A stretch of DNA of 64,000 nucleotides from Theobroma cacao. Lineage: Eukaryota > Streptophyta > Magnoliopsida > Malvales > Malvaceae. The position numbers and the translations under genes are program-made. The stretch lies in assembly GCF_000208745.1 (NCBI RefSeq), contig NC_030850.1, forward strand, positions 2,424,368 through 2,488,367, given 5' to 3'. This document shows, in pieces, positions 1 to 14,400 of the stretch. The stretch's first letter is position 1. Each line of letters begins with the position of its first letter. Below the pieces are notes generated by a model, which searched no databases, was not told where the DNA came from, and saw only the letters and a list, made by a program, of their open reading frames with translations.

Positions 1-3000
1 TTGGCTTGGCAAAGTTGGTTCAAGGATACCGTCTTTCAACTTCTGATGGCCACTATATATCAACGAAAACAGAAGGGAAAAAGACTTTAAGGTTAAAAGT
101 AAATGAGATTGTGCTTCAGGTTAGTAATTCAACTTTTTAAGGATGACTTTTGATGTGTTTATTTCATGAAAGCCTTTTAAATATAGCAATAAAATTCTTA
201 AATAAAGTTTAGTATAGTTATATATATTAACTAAAAGTAACAAAGTATTTAATTTTATTAACTATCTTTGCTTGACTTGCAAATGCCTGCGCTTTCTTTC
301 TCTTTAAATATTTAGTTAATTTTTAGTGAAATCTCAATCTAATAAGCATGTGTATAATGTCAGTTCATGAAAGGTTCTGTTCATGAATGTATTAGAAAAT
401 AATAATAATATAAGACCAGGAGTTCCTGAGGTCAACTGACTTTCTTCTTTCTTGTACAAGATCCCAAACATTGCTATATTGCCATGTTGATAAATGAAAT
501 GATGACTATTTTGGGATCTGTTCCAATGTACTTTGAACTGCCTATAAAACATATGCATCTTTATAGCCAAGAAAAAAAGCATTTATTTCATGGAACTGAA
601 TACATACATATCATATACAGAAACTCATACATATTTACTATGCTTTTATGTGCCTATGTATACCTGTATGTCTGTTTGTGCACAAAATCACATATCTATC
701 TGTAGGATCTAACTAATAGTTAGGATTTTTAAACATGTTTTTCAATATCTGCAGGTACACTGGCAAGAAACTTTGAGAGGCTATGTTGCAGGAGTAATAA
801 CTACTCACAGGGTGCTTATGGTTTCAGCAGATCTTGACATACTAGCAAGCAGTTCCTCTAAGTTTGACAAAGGAAATCCTTCAATATCCTAAATATGGAG
901 CATAATTTTTTACACAAAATACACACATGCATGCATGACTGCATGTATATGTTACAGAATAACTGTGTCCATGCATACTTGTAAAACTATATACATATTT
1001 TCGGTCTGTTGTCAGTGTACCCAATGTTTAGCTAACGGAGATCACTCTTTTTTATCTTATATTAGAGAAAGTCTGTCTCTGACTCGATCTCCTGTTTCCA
1101 TGACTCTCATTGGAGCAATGCCTGCATCCACTAGCTGTGGTTGCTGATGGGGACATAATTTTAGCATCTTATTCTCTTTTTAGTTGTTTTATTTCTCTTT
1201 TATTTCTTTTGCTTCTTCCTACCATTTTCCATCTTGAATAGCACTCTGATTTTGCCTGAGACATAAAATCATTTGTCAAGACTGGACCAATGTAAATTCA
1301 ACCTGCATTAATCTGTTAAGGGAAGAGAGGTTCTTTTCTCAACGTATGTGGTTACACTGTGTGTATATTTGCATGCATGCTTGTACAAATACATGTAAGT
1401 AATGTATATAGTCAAGATTTGTAAATTTGTTTGACTGCTTAACTCATGCGCACTTTAGATCCCTACTGTGGGTTGGACCTGCACTTCTCTTTTCTACTGC
1501 AACTGCAGTTTGCATTTTAGGATGGGATGGGAAAGTGAGGACCATACTCTCCATTAGCCTGCCAAATGCAGGTTTGTCATTTTCTGGTTCTCAATTGCTT
1601 TTTATGCCATTATATTGTATCAAATACAACTCAGTGCTGCATCATTATATTGTGGAGTTACTGAGATAATCTTCTTTTCTGCAGCTCTTGTTGGGGCGTT
1701 AAATGATCGGTTGTTGCTCGCTAACCCTACAGATATAAATCCCAGACAAAAGAAGGGGTTTGAGATTAAGACCTGCCTAATTGGGCTTCTCGAACCTCTT
1801 CTTATTGGTTTTGCTACCATGCAACAATATTTTGAGCAGAAGCTTGACCTTTCTGAAATACTATACCAAATAACATCAAGGTTTTATACTCCCTTACTTT
1901 GTATATTTTCAATGTTTTCTGCCTAATGTTACTCATTTAATTGAAGTCTTACTCCTGTTTGATGTGTAAAAATGTAGTATTTTGCATTAGCTATAATCAA
2001 AGTGGATCTATGGATGAAACTTGACATCTGACTTTTCTACTGTTTTACCTTATTAAGGTTTGACAGCTTACGTATCACTCCTCGATCTCTTGATAATCTA
2101 GCTAGAGGTCCTCCAGTTTGTGGAGATCTTGCAGTATCATTATCCCAAGCAGGTCCACAGTTCACTCAGGTGAATGAATGATTATGTGTTATGTTTCACA
2201 TTTTACTACCCTTTTACCTTTGGTTCTGAACTTGCTACAAAACAAACTTAGGTGCTGCGGGGAGTCTATGCAATCAAAGCACTTCGTTTTTCTACCGCTT
2301 TATCTGTTTTGAAGGATGAGTTTGTGCGTTCTAGAGATTATCCAAAATGCCCACCAACCTCTCATTTGTTCCACCGGTTCCGCCAGTTGGGATATGCCTG
2401 TATCAAGTAAGCATCAACCTCTGTCTTTGTCACTGCTAAATTTCTGGGTTTAAACATTTTTAATTAACTTCTTGTCAATGGAGATAGCTACTTTTTTATA
2501 AAAGAAGAGGATATGTTGGTATTTTTCAGAAGATTAAATTGTAATATATCATGCTAGATACTTGTGTGCTGGCCTGTGGTTTAGAGTTCAGATTAACATT
2601 ATGATTGCTACCAGTGTGCACTGAAAATTTGAATTAGTATTCATACCAACCTTCCGTACATGTAAATTTCAGATAGATGACTACCAATTTTTGTTTGTGG
2701 TAAATATCCCATTGAATCTTTATCTTAAAGTTATTTGTGTCCATTGGGATCTTTATCAGAAGTTCGATACATAAAATATTGTGTGCTTCTTAGTTTAAGC
2801 ATCTTTTTTTAGAATTATTGTCTAATATTATGTAATCTTTATTAAGAACACTATACATAGGCATCTTCTGATCTTCTAACCATTGACATTGTTGAACCTT
2901 CATGCCTGTTTGAATTGTTATTTTATGGTCCTTTTTTGCTTAATGAGACTAAATTTTGAAATTGCAGGTATGGTCAGTTTGACAGTGCAAAGGAAACTTT

Positions 3001-6000
3001 TGAAGTCATAGCAGACTATGAAAGCATGCTAGACCTGTTTATATGCCACCTCAACCCCAGTGCTATGCGGCGTCTTGCTCAGAGGCTGGAGGAAGAAGGT
3101 GCTGATTCAGAATTGAGGCGATATTGTGAAAGGATATTAAGAGTCCGCTCAAGTGGTTGGACACAAGGCATTTTTGCCAACTTTGCTGCTGAAAGTATGG
3201 TTCCTAAAGGACCTGAATGGGGTGGTGGAAACTGGGAAATTAAGACCCCTACAAACTTAAAGAGTATACCTCAATGGGAGCTTGCTGCAGAAGTTATGCC
3301 ATACATGAAGACTGATGATGGTGCCATTCCATCAATTATCACAGATCATATTGGTGTTTACCTTGGTTCTATCAAAGGAAGAGGTAATATTATTGAAGTA
3401 AGGGAAGATAGCTTGGTCAAGGCCTTTATACCTGCAGCAGGTGACAATAAGCCAAATGGAGTCCATACTTCTATGATTAAATCTATAGATAAGTCCAAGG
3501 GAGTTCTGGGTGGTGAATCCAGGGTTGATTCCTTGATGGGTCTGGAAACTTTAACCAAACCATCTGATAGTTCCACTGCTGCTGATGAACAGGCTAAAGC
3601 TGCTGAAGAATTTAAGAAAACAATGTATGGCACAGCTGATGATGGTAGCAGCAGTGATGAGGAGGGAGTGTCAAAAACTAAAAAGTTACAGATCAGAATA
3701 CGAGACAAACCGAGTACACCAGGCACTGTGGATGTCAATAAGATTAAAGAAGCAACAAAGCGACTTGGTGATGGCTTGGGCCTACCTATAAGTAGGACAA
3801 AGTCACTGACTGGTGTTTCTCAGGACCTTGGTCAGAGCCAGCAGCAACCTTATCCTGCTACCAGTGGGTCTGTGACTAACCCCACAGTTTCTGCCCCTGG
3901 AGATCTCTTTGGTACTGACTCATGGATACAACCTGCATCGGTATCACAAACAGCTCCTACAACCAAGGGTGTGGGAATTGCTGCTGGACCCATACCTGAG
4001 GACTTTTTCCAAAACACAATACCATCCCTCCAGGTTGCAGCTGCTTTGCCTCCTCCAGGAACTTATCTTTCAAAGTTGGATCAAACTTCTCGACAGGTTG
4101 AAGTTGGTGGAAAGGTACCACCTGACCAGGTAATTGCACCTGCATCTGATATTGGTCTCCCTGATGGTGGGGTTCCACCTCAAGCCCATGAACGACCTAT
4201 TCCTTCTGATTCTATTGGGCTTCCTGATGGTGGTGTTCCTCCACAATACTCTGTTCCAGCTGCTGGTATGCCACAGCCTCAAGTTCAGCCTGCACAGACG
4301 CCACTATCCATACAGCCTCTCGATCTTAGTGCTCTTGGAGTTCCAAACTCTGCAGAGTCAGAAAAACCTGCTCCCTCTGCTTCTGCTCCAACATCTGTGC
4401 GCCCTGGACAGGTGAATATGCATATTATGTTATCTTTTCTCTCTGTTTCTGTCATTCTTGATTATGGAAGGCACATTTGTTTTGTACTTCTATAAACACT
4501 GCTATATGTTCCTAATAACTTCAAGTCGCATAACTTATTGCCTGGGAAAAAAAACGAAATAATTTCCTAACAGTATTTGGAACAAAGGTTCTGTTGGCCT
4601 ATTTGGCTTTCTAGCAATAATCTGTCCTTGTGTGTTGGCAACTCTGTACTTCTATCATTCTCTGGAGATGTGTTTGTAGCTTCTCTTATTCTTCAATTTA
4701 CTTTATATTTTCCCTTGATAGGTTCCACGTGGGGCAGCAGCTTCCATATGTTTCAGGACTGGACTTGCTCACCTTGAGCAGAATCAACTTCCAGATGCAT
4801 TATCCTGTTTTGATGAAGCTTTTCTGGCACTGGCTAAGGATAACTCTCGTGGAGCTGATATTAAAGCTCAAGCTACCATTTGTGCTCAATACAAGATAGC
4901 AGTAAGACTTCTTCAGGTACAGCATTGTTTTCCAGGCACCAAATTTTAAAAACTACAGCAGTTGTCTTTTTCTTGTACTAAAGACTAAATCCTAAAATGG
5001 ATTGATGGTGATAGGTTATGATTTAGCTCTTAATCATCCTGTGTGAGCTTTTTATTTTGGCCAAATATTCAATAGTCAAGCTACTATTTTAGGAGATAAG
5101 AGTTTTAAGCGTCTGTCAGGTTTTGCAAATATCAATTTAGGTTGAATGTTCCTTCTCTTCTGTCATGATGCTGTCCTTGCTTTTGCATTTATGCACATAG
5201 GGTGATGAGGATCTTGTTTAGGCTCTGTGTTGTTGCTAGTAGATTTTAATGATTTTCGTTAGCACTTAAGGACAGTTGCATCATGTATGGGTGTAACTCC
5301 AAAGGCTTTTTATTGTGCTTATGGTATTAGAGATCTTAAAATGTACTGATCTCTACAGAACAAGAATGTATCTATTCTGGGTACATGGACCATTATTCAA
5401 AATTCTAATATGTCGTTAGTTAAATCAATTGTTTTCAATTGTATCTAGCTGGGTAGTTTATGCTAATTGATGATACGTCAACAATTCATACATTCAAAAG
5501 TTAGAATTAATTGTTGTGGTGGATATGCTAGCTTAGCAATAGCATTTGCTTACTTTATACCCAATTAAAAATCTCAAGCCTCTATCTTTGTTATTTGGTT
5601 TTAAACATAAAATCATCTTTCATGACTGGATATTGCTTTGGTTCTCCTGCAGGAAATTACAAGGTTGCAAAAAGTCCAAGGTCCAAGTGCACTCAGTGCA
5701 AAAGATGAGATGGCTAGACTATCTAGACATCTAGGTTCTTTGCCTCTTCAGGCAAACCACCGAATAAATTGCATTCGCACTGCCATAAAACGAAATATGG
5801 ATGTTCAGAATTATGCTTATGCCAAGCAGATGCTTGAACTTCTCTTCTCCAAGGCACCTCCAGGTAAGCAAGAGGAATTGAGGAGCCTGATTGACATTTG
5901 TGTTCAGAGGGGTTTAACCAACAAGTCTATTGATCCACTGGAAGATCCCTCTCAGTTCTGTGGTGCCACTCTCGGCCGTCTGTCAACTATTGGCTATGAT

Positions 6001-6129
6001 GTTTGTGATCTTTGTGGGGCCAAATTTTCGGCTCTCTCAATGCCAGGATGCGTTATCTGCGGTATGGGAAGTATTAAAAGATCAGATGCTCTAGGAGGGG
6101 CAGCCCCAGTTGCTTCACCATTTGGCTGA
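1..6129 (+). CDS. TWD40-1: TPLATE complex subunit TWD40-1 (5' end outside window)
   Basis: The coding exons I can join are <1-119, 755-883, 1454-1571, 1685-1880, 2058-2169, 2252-2406, 2968-4411, 4722-4916 and 5653-6129 (TGA). All joints keep frame and give about 980 C-terminal residues of a protein I recall as roughly 1,600 aa. I recognise it from segments such as RSLLWVGPALLFST, YGQFDSAKETFEVIADYESM and GPEWGGGNWEIKTPT. The N-terminal WD40 propeller lies upstream of the window; this part holds the helical solenoid region and then a low-complexity linker. The linker carries the motif IGLPDGGVPPQ twice. The last exon ends in a zinc-ribbon-like pair of CxxC motifs (CDLCGAKF and GCVICG). TWD40-1 is a core subunit of the plant TPLATE adaptor complex, which acts at the plasma membrane in clathrin-mediated endocytosis. 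Eight introns are visible: seven GT-AG and one AT-AC (884-1453). The gene converges on the next one, 1.6 kb away. Confidence 0.93.
884..1453 (+). other. U12-type AT-AC intron in TWD40-1
   Basis: No GT donor lies near the end of the 755-883 exon. The exon stops after codons P-S and the intron begins ATATCCT, the first seven bases of the U12 AT-AC donor consensus. At the other end TGCTTAACT (1436-1444) matches the U12 branch-site consensus, and the intron ends in AC at 1452-1453, about 11 bases after the branch adenosine. Joining 883 to 1454 gives P-S-F-R-S-L-L-W, a clean in-frame join that agrees with the family sequence as I remember it. Reading through instead meets a stop codon at once. Confidence 0.85.
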
Positions 6130-7729
6130 GATCATATCAGCTTTTCCTATAATCTATCAAACTCTCCTGGAAGCTCACCGTTAATGTCAGAGGTTTTCAC
6201 CTATTCAGGAGCCTCAGCTACAGAAATCTCCATTCAGGAGCACTCATTTTACTTTTGTTTTGACCCCTTCCAGAGGTTGGGTCCTTTATCATTGAGAATC
6301 TAGCAGCGGCCACTAGGTATATAGTTTCACTTTTGATTTATTGGTATATGATTCTTTTTCCTCCCTTCTTACTCACCCCCTCTTTTCATTTGAATATCAC
6401 CTTCAGTCCCATTTGTTTGCTGTGACTTAGGACCTTCCGGTGTTGTAATATTTCATATTCTAACAGTATACCAATTCCTTGGCTGTAAATACCTTTGGTG
6501 ATATGCCCATTATAAACAAAAATGATTGGTGTTTCAGATCTTATTCTCAAATAATTAACCTATTGTAAGGTACTTCTTTCGTAGTTACTAGATTGCTAGT
6601 GCGACGTGGCACCAACATATGCTGTAACATACCTCGTATCTTATATGCACGTTTCTTTTTTGGCTCATTCTCATATATACACCAGATCGAAGAAAATCTG
6701 CACTTGATTCATTTGCTTCAATCGAGCAGCTGTTGTGCAATACGTGAAGCCTGGTGGTACAATGAGTCGTGCCTAACTGTTTCTGCGCTCTCTAAGGTCA
6801 CATGTCAGTCTTGGAGATGTTTCGACATTGCCAACGTAGTAAGTAGAAAGAAAACTCAGAAGAAAACATTTACCACCTCGCGAAGTGTCGTGCAGTAGAA
6901 ATTTACGACCCGCTCATTTTGTTTTTTCAACTGGAAGAAAATTTCCATTTTGCCTTGAACTAATAATAGTAATGTGCATCTCTGTATACAGTTAAACAGC
7001 TGATTGATGTATTCTGTGCTCAAAAAAGTAGTAACAGTAGCGGATGTTTCACAGGCTATCTGGAGTTACCTGCGAGAGATCCGACAGAATATACATAAGT
7101 GATAGTTTTGTAAGAACAAATTCGTGAAATGGTGGGATCAAGTTGCTGTCTTGTCAACGAAAGTAGACCGAGGCCAGACAAGGAGAACCTTCTGTTTTTG
7201 GCTCTTCCCACCTTCTGTTTTGTTCGTTGCGCGGGAAATAGGATCGTCCCTTTCAGAATTGCCTCAGTCCCTTTGCGGTTTCTTCTTGCCATTGGGTGCA
7301 ATGGGTTAAGGTATATATTCTTCATTAAACAACACCTCAGAAGAAATTGAAAGGGGGTAGACTTTCTTGTTATTTAGCTCTTTTATGGTTTATTCTGCAT
7401 CAATGGGTCAAGCTTAATGCCCAAAAAGGCTCAATTCATGTTTGTTCTTCACAGCCAAGGTCCTTGAAAATTTTGATTGATGGCACAGAACAATAACATA
7501 AATGAATACTCTGAAAATTCAATTTCAATGAACCAATCACCATCTCCAGAATCCATTTGTAAGTAAAACCAGTTATTCACCTCCACCCACTTTCTTTTTT
7601 TTACAGATGCTAGATTATATATGTACTTTCACTGTGTCTAGTATATTAGTAATTCAGTATATAGACCCACCAATCACAAGCTCATGAACCTTTTGCTGAA
7701 CGAACGATATCCATTGCGAAATATAATTT
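6130..7729. other. Convergent gap between TWD40-1 and the DUF547 gene
   Basis: This 1.6-kb spacer should hold the 3' untranslated regions of two genes facing each other. T-rich sequence and AATAAT-like runs near 6550 could serve the + strand gene's polyadenylation. Short open frames exist on both strands, but none has family-like sequence or splice signals. I see no further gene. Confidence 0.6.
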
Positions 7730-10700
7730 TCAACGGCCTAAAAGCAATCTGAAACTGAAATCATATGGCATTACTTGCACTAGTTGTGAAAGAGGCTCTT
7801 TCCCCTTTCTTTCTAGGCATTTAACTGCTTCGTTCCTCAGCTCATTTGTAAGCTGCAGACAAACCCAATCCAGCAATGATTCCAAATCCTTTGCAAAGTC
7901 AAGCAGATACCAATCCAAAAGCTTTGGAATTATTAACTTGTTTGTTCTTGAGATGGCAACTGCTGCCTGTAGGTAGTCTCTCTTGGCTGTTTCCAGCTCA
8001 TCTTCAACGTGAGATGCTGTGTATACTCTCACCTTCATAAGCAAAACCAGAGTTTCAGCACTTAGAAAACATAAACAACATTCATTAACATCAAGGATTA
8101 TAGGACAGTTAACCATCACAAAGTTTTGAACCTCAAACTTCCTTTGAGGTTTGGGGGAAGTGGTGGTGCAGGGGAGTTCTGATCATTTTGTAATTATCTT
8201 TTTCCTTTAAGATGGCATTTGATAATGAAGCTGATTATACATTATCTAATGTTCTCTGAAGGCTAACGAGAGTTTTCCTACACCTAAGGGACAGAATGCA
8301 TTATCGAAATATAAATGTTTCCTTATACTTCAAAAATGGAGAATGATTCTGCAGCAAACTTACCGCTGGAGATGACCAGCTTCCACATGCAAGAGCATAT
8401 GTAACCAAGGGTTCCGACCACTCCAGTCCAAATATATTGCGTGCTTTCATCTCATCATTTTTTGCTGCTTTAGAACAGGTCTTCAATAGAAAGAGGAAAA
8501 GGTGTACCCGGTCAGCAATATCAAATTTGCTTTAAAATATTAGAAACCCCAGCCCAATAAAGACAAACATATTGGTGTATTCAATCATCTCTCCAGTAAA
8601 GCTATACCCAAGAAAGATGAACAATTTTACTTACAAATTTTAGATGGAAAGGCAGCCTTAAAATGAAATGCTCAATTGTTATTGCATTTAGCAAGTGTCC
8701 TCCCACAACTATCGTAGCCTGAGGCAGCCATAAACATAGATGAATCTTAGTCAAATTGTCCAACAGCAGATGTCAATAGTAGTTCAAACATGGCAACCAT
8801 TGTCTAATACATATGAGTGGTATACACATGCAACAGCTAACAAGTGCAGTAGAAAGTGTTGGTTAGCAGCTTCAGTAACTTCAGAGATAAATGTGATGAG
8901 CACAGAAGAAAATGACACCAATAAATAGTATCCTTGGCAAATCATTACATGTTCACACCAGCTAGTCTTGCCTCTGGCATGAAATACTTAAACCATTTCT
9001 AACTTCTACTCCAATTCAAGTTTCAATATATGAATGAAAATCGATCAAATATGACAATCCATCTTGGTAAAACTAATATAACCGGTGGAAGATAAAAGAT
9101 TGAAATAACAACAAGAATGATGGATGAATCAAACCTTTTGCATTAGCCCTACAACCGATTCAGGAGTCTCAGGAATCCCATGCTCCAGAATTGCCTAACA
9201 GATTGGTTCTATAAATATTATGCTCTTGTCTTTTGCATATATTAAATAAAGTTCAGCAAACTTTCTTGAAACTGGAATGTATTAAAAATTTAATCAAACT
9301 AAACATTCTTACATTCATCATACAGGAATTATAAGTGTTTATCCAGAATGCAAGCTTCTGCTGATGGCTAAGACCATCTAAATTGACAGATGTGAGCTTC
9401 CCAAGTAGGAACCTGAAATGATTGTCATAGAGATAGGCTGAATACAAATGTAAACATATAAGCAAGAGCAACCGACAAAAGAACTTACTTTAGTCTATGG
9501 ATCAGAAACAAAGCATTCATTCTTCGGCTAAGATCAACTGTATTAGCTTCAATCGTGCAAAGATTCTTATAGGGGCCAATATCTCTAGTTTTCGAATCTG
9601 AACAGATACCATAAGGGTCTTGAAATTCACTTTCTCTACTTATTTCATAAGAATTGGCTGCTGATTGGGAAGGTAAAATCCCGGATTCCACGGATCTGTC
9701 CTTCAAGGTGCTCAACCTCACAAAAATGCTGCACAAGCACCTTACAGTATCCTCAGATATTTTGTTTGGTGTACTATCAGCTTCTGATACTTTATCATCT
9801 GAAGAACCAGAAGGGCTTTCTTGTGCTCTTTCCTGGTCTACTAATCTACCATCTAGCTGGACAGTCAAAAAACCCACAATTATACAACCATAATGAAGTG
9901 TATACTAACTCTTCTTTGTCACCAGAAATCAGTGCATACCTGTGACTTCAGAGCATCCAAACATTTGTTAGCTGACTCATGCTTGGTAGGAAGTCTCTTT
10001 ACTGGGGTCACAACTTTGGTAATTTTCTTTTCAGGAGATTGCTTATCCTTCACAGCATTGGCAAATGATTGATTCTCTTTTCCTCTTACATCTCCAGAAG
10101 CAGAATTGAGTTTTGTGGAAGCTTGTCTCCCATTTGTTGGCCTGCTAAAGCACAGCCCATTTCGTTCATTAGTAGTATCTGGAGGCAATAGCTTTCTGCT
10201 TGAAACACTTCTGGCAAGGGATGGTTGTGGCTTGCCAATGGTTGTCACCGAACTCATCTCATTGACGGACAAAGACTTTGATCGCTGGTGTTTAGAACTT
10301 CTGACCGGAGACTGCTCAATTGATTCATTCAAATTCTCCACATTCCTCTTGGAAGATGCATAGACAGCCTCCTGATAGAGGCCTTGCCTAAAATTCACCA
10401 CTTGCTCTTCAAGCCTAACAACTTCCTCTTCCAAAACAGCTACTTCAGCAAGTAGCTCTAGTGTCTACAACCCAACAAAAAAAAAAAATCAAAAACCAAT
10501 TCACTCTCTAAACCAGATTTACAGAAAGCATGTGAATGCTTCCAGGTTAACTATACATTTCTTCCTCAAAGAATTCCATAATGTAGCATGCAGTTAATTC
10601 TTTCTCATCTTCCCTTTAGACTTGTTTATATGTTCCATGTTGATGGAACAAAAAGAAAGAGCAGAGACAATGATCCAAAAATAGAAAGTTACACTTACAT

Positions 10701-11498
10701 AAGGAGGTAGGTAAGGAGGAAGCCGAGGAAGTGCTCCTAAAGGTCTAGTAAAAGCTCTTTCCAAAGCTCTATGCACATTCTCTTCATGTCTAAGCTTCCT
10801 TTTTAGCTTATCAACCTGCAAATTACCAACACCACAACAATTAAAAAATTAGAAAAAAAATGCAAAAACAAAAGTGAATAGATTAAGAAGTGAATTGTTT
10901 TGGGTACATCTTGTAATAAGGCCATTTTCCTTTCCCTGTTTGATCTTCGCCGATTGGTCAGAGCTTTGCCGGTACCAAGTGCCCTGCCTCCCTGACTCTT
11001 CTCCATCTTCTCCTTCTTTGTATAATCAAAAGGAAAATGGTAAAACGTCAAGAAATAAAAAGAACAATTGAAACAAAGAAACTTAAAGCAGACACTATTC
11101 CTTTCTCGAGACGAGTGTACGTACCACTTCAAATTTTGGATCAAAAGTGCTTCCTACATCTCTTTTTATGACACAAGCAATAATATCCCAAAAAAGTTAA
11201 ATTAAAAAGGAAAATAACTCCAAAACCTTCAACAAAACAAAATCCAAAATTTAGAATCATTAATCAAAAATCCAAATTTTCTTCAAAGTTTTCAACTTTT
11301 AAGCCAGAAAGAATCAGTCTTTGGCCACTCAAACTAACAATTAACAAAAACCCAATCTTCAAATTCTTCCAAGAACCAATAAGGGTCAAAATGAAAAAAA
11401 AAAAAGGAAAGAGGGAAGAGAGAAGTTACTTTATTGCTGTCATGACTTAAAGGAGCTTTCATGGACTGATGAGCGGTGCGGACTCTTGTGTTCATCAT
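7730..11498 (-). CDS. MIP1 leucine-zipper / DUF547 domain protein
   Basis: Ten exons, read from high to low coordinate: 11498-11430, 11015-10908, 10815-10699, 10464-9940, 9856-9489, 9412-9313, 9194-9135, 8718-8635, 8480-8364 and 8032-7730 (TGA). All introns are GT-AG and every phase closes, giving 616 aa. Residues about 45-150 are the ternary-complex-factor MIP1 leucine-zipper region ([28 protein letters not shown], then a heptad-rich stretch [18 protein letters not shown]). A serine- and lysine-rich linker follows. The C-terminal half is the DUF547 domain ([55 protein letters not shown]). Family members occur widely in plants and their biochemical role is not well defined; the zipper suggests self-association. 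Two in-frame ATGs begin exon 1 and the first is used here. A tandem AAG at the second exon's acceptor could allow a one-codon splice variant. Confidence 0.92.
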
Positions 11499-14400
11499 CT
11501 TCTTTTTCTTTCTTTTTTTGGCTTTTCGGCCTCAAAAAATAAAACAAGCAAACAATGCAACAATATCTACACTCTTACTTCTAATATTTTCATGACCTGA
11601 AAAAAAGTAAGAAAACAAGGTAACCATTGAAACTCTCTGAAAGTTAATAAAAGATGAGAGAGAGAGGGAGAGAGAGAGACAAAGAAAGAAATTCTTGGTC
11701 TACCCTTTGTTTATTCTAAGTTACAGAGCGGGAAACTTGAAAGTAAAGCGACCAAGAAACAGAAATGCCTGCAATGTATAATGCCTTTCTACATGTAAGT
11801 TTCCATGGTAAAAATATATAAACAACGGTGCTCCATGGATCAAGGTTTTGTTATTAGTATTTTAAGGGTCTCGAAAAGAGTGAAGCAAAGAAACAAAAGC
11901 AAACAAGAGATCAAGAGAAGAAGGGCAGAAAACGACGAGAGGATTGGAGCTTAAAAGCACCATACAAGAATAGCGTAACAGATGGACTAACCAAAAACAA
12001 TAACAAAAACAAAAACAAATTTTTTTTCTTTTGCATTTTTTTTAATTAATAAAAACAAAATTGTTCTTAACAAGTGACGGAGTGAAGACAAGAGTCATCA
12101 CTGGCTCACCGCACTTATACTCCACTTGTTTTAGTGCTTCTTCTTCTTCACGTTTGGTTCAGTTTGCTTTCTTTTCTTTCACAGAGAGAGGCTTTGTCAT
12201 CTTCTCTTTCTTTATACGTATAGTCCTTGAAATAATTTTATTATGGTACATATTTTCTTTATTCCTTAAGTGGCGGTTGCTAAAATGCCCTTACTAGATA
12301 GTCAAAATTTGGGTAAGTATTGGCCAAGTTGTTGGTATTAATCATAAGAAAATACTATTATATTACAAATGACAGACAGGTCACAGGTCATCAATGTTAA
12401 AACCTAATCCCATAATTCCTATTTGTATACGTTAATGGTGTTGTGTATATATAAAATATTAATAATTATATAAATAGACATAAATATGATATATAATTAA
12501 TTAATTAAATGTGTCAAAATTTTAAGTGTAAATCACGAATATATTTATTAAACGTGTAATCAAGTCGACTTGACTGTGTTCTATACAAAGTAACTAAATC
12601 TAATAAAAAGAGTTTAAACTTGAGATTTTCACTGAATTATTTTATTAAACATGAAATCCAAAATTTTTCATAATTAAGAGATGAGTTTATCAATCTTAAA
12701 TCAACGCTTACATATATTATTAGCATATAATCTCTGAAATGATAAGTAATTATTTATTTCTTTTGGGACTTTCTTTTGTGTCACTTTTTCTGGGTGGGAA
12801 TGAGTAAAAACTTCAGTGGAAGCAGAAGGAACTTTTGTGAGCACTCACTCAGCAGTCAGCACATGTGAATAATTGATAACAACTCGTTTGTGCAGAAACT
12901 TTATACCATGTACTAATTAAGTATAAATTAAAATTTAAACTTATAGAGGTAGGTACAATTGATATTAAAAATAAGATAAACTTAATAAAGGGCTTTAACT
13001 CAAATGCCTTTTTAACTAAGCAACACAACGTGCTAATTAATGATGAGAAGGAACCTGTCAACCTGATGCAAACCTCACGCTACGTACCCCCTTCCATGTC
13101 CTTGCCTTTATTTTATTTTGTTCTTCACCCATAACTGATAATCCTTTCCTTTTGACATTGATATTCAATTGGTCGCTTTTCCATGCTTTTAATACTACGA
13201 AACTTTATGATTTATTAATGTTTAAATTGTTTTCGTAAGCTTGTCAAGAATTTATTTTATATACATATGTGACCTTGTAACAGTATTATATGTTAAAAGC
13301 CATGATTTGGACATTGCTTAATAAGGATCAAAAGGATTTCATGACAAATTAATGCCTGCGCTCTGATTGCAAATGATTGACGTTGAAGGAATGGAAACAG
13401 ATTTGGAGATCATGAAACATACTAGTAGTATACATGTTGTACCAATAACCATCAACGTACTCACATAACCAACTTCTTTGGCTCATTTGTTTTAGTTTGG
13501 AATATGGCAACATCAAGTAAGAATACGTGATCCATCCGCCATGCTTGATGCTGTATTTTTGAAGCAATGAAATAGAAAGAATGTATATTGCAAGAGGACA
13601 GGCACTATATATATATATATTGCTCCTCCTTCCAATAGTTTAATTTGGACGGAATTAATCATTAATTAAATTAGATGCAAGTTTAATGTTGATAATCAGT
13701 GACATAATCCCAAAGGGTGCACTAAAACTTCAACATAACATTTAATAAAGAAAAAAAAGTATTAGTTGAAGATATGGAAAGTAATAATCCAACAGTACAT
13801 GGATTATTTATTTAAAAGGGAAAAAAAAGCAGCTTAAAGTAAACTTTGAGTGAGACATTCCCAAGGCATTATATATGATAATATAATAAGATGAAAGATA
13901 CATGGATTCAATCATAGTTTAACATAATTGCTTTATTAGCAAAAGCACGTGATTGTTCATGTGCTTTCAAGCACTGCCATTCACTAATGCCAACCCTTTT
14001 AAGGTGCTGAGTGCACCACCTATTTAATTTCTTCTTCTTCTTCTTCTTCGTCACTTAGGTTTCTATTGATTCATGGGCCATCATTGCACAGCCTTTTCGT
14101 CGGGGGGAAACAAAGCTTGGTTGCCCTCAAGCTATTGTCTTAAGTGGGCAAATAATTTTCTTAATCAAAGCTTAGATTAATGTTTTGGCATCAAATCTAT
14201 ATGTTTTAAGCCTTTTAAGCTAATAATTGAAGATGAGAGAAAGTGGGATTCATGTTGTGATCAAATGGGGATTGGAAAGAGTGAGAGAATCTGCAGCACA
14301 AGCCTAACTAGGGAGTACTGTTTTTAAGTGTTTCTTCCTCATGAAGGGTTATATTTTTTTTTTAGTGGGAAATGGTTCATTTTGTTTCTAATGATTCGTT

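Noticed and set aside
3358..4415. Several open frames overlapping the large TWD40-1 exon on both strands
   Set aside because: They are shadows of the real frame, which joins its neighbours in phase and matches the family.
11108..11170. Candidate extra exon between exons 1 and 2 of the DUF547 gene
   Set aside because: It has an AG before GAAGCACTT and a GTACGT after it, but adding it creates a stop codon at the next junction; skipping it gives a perfect in-frame protein.
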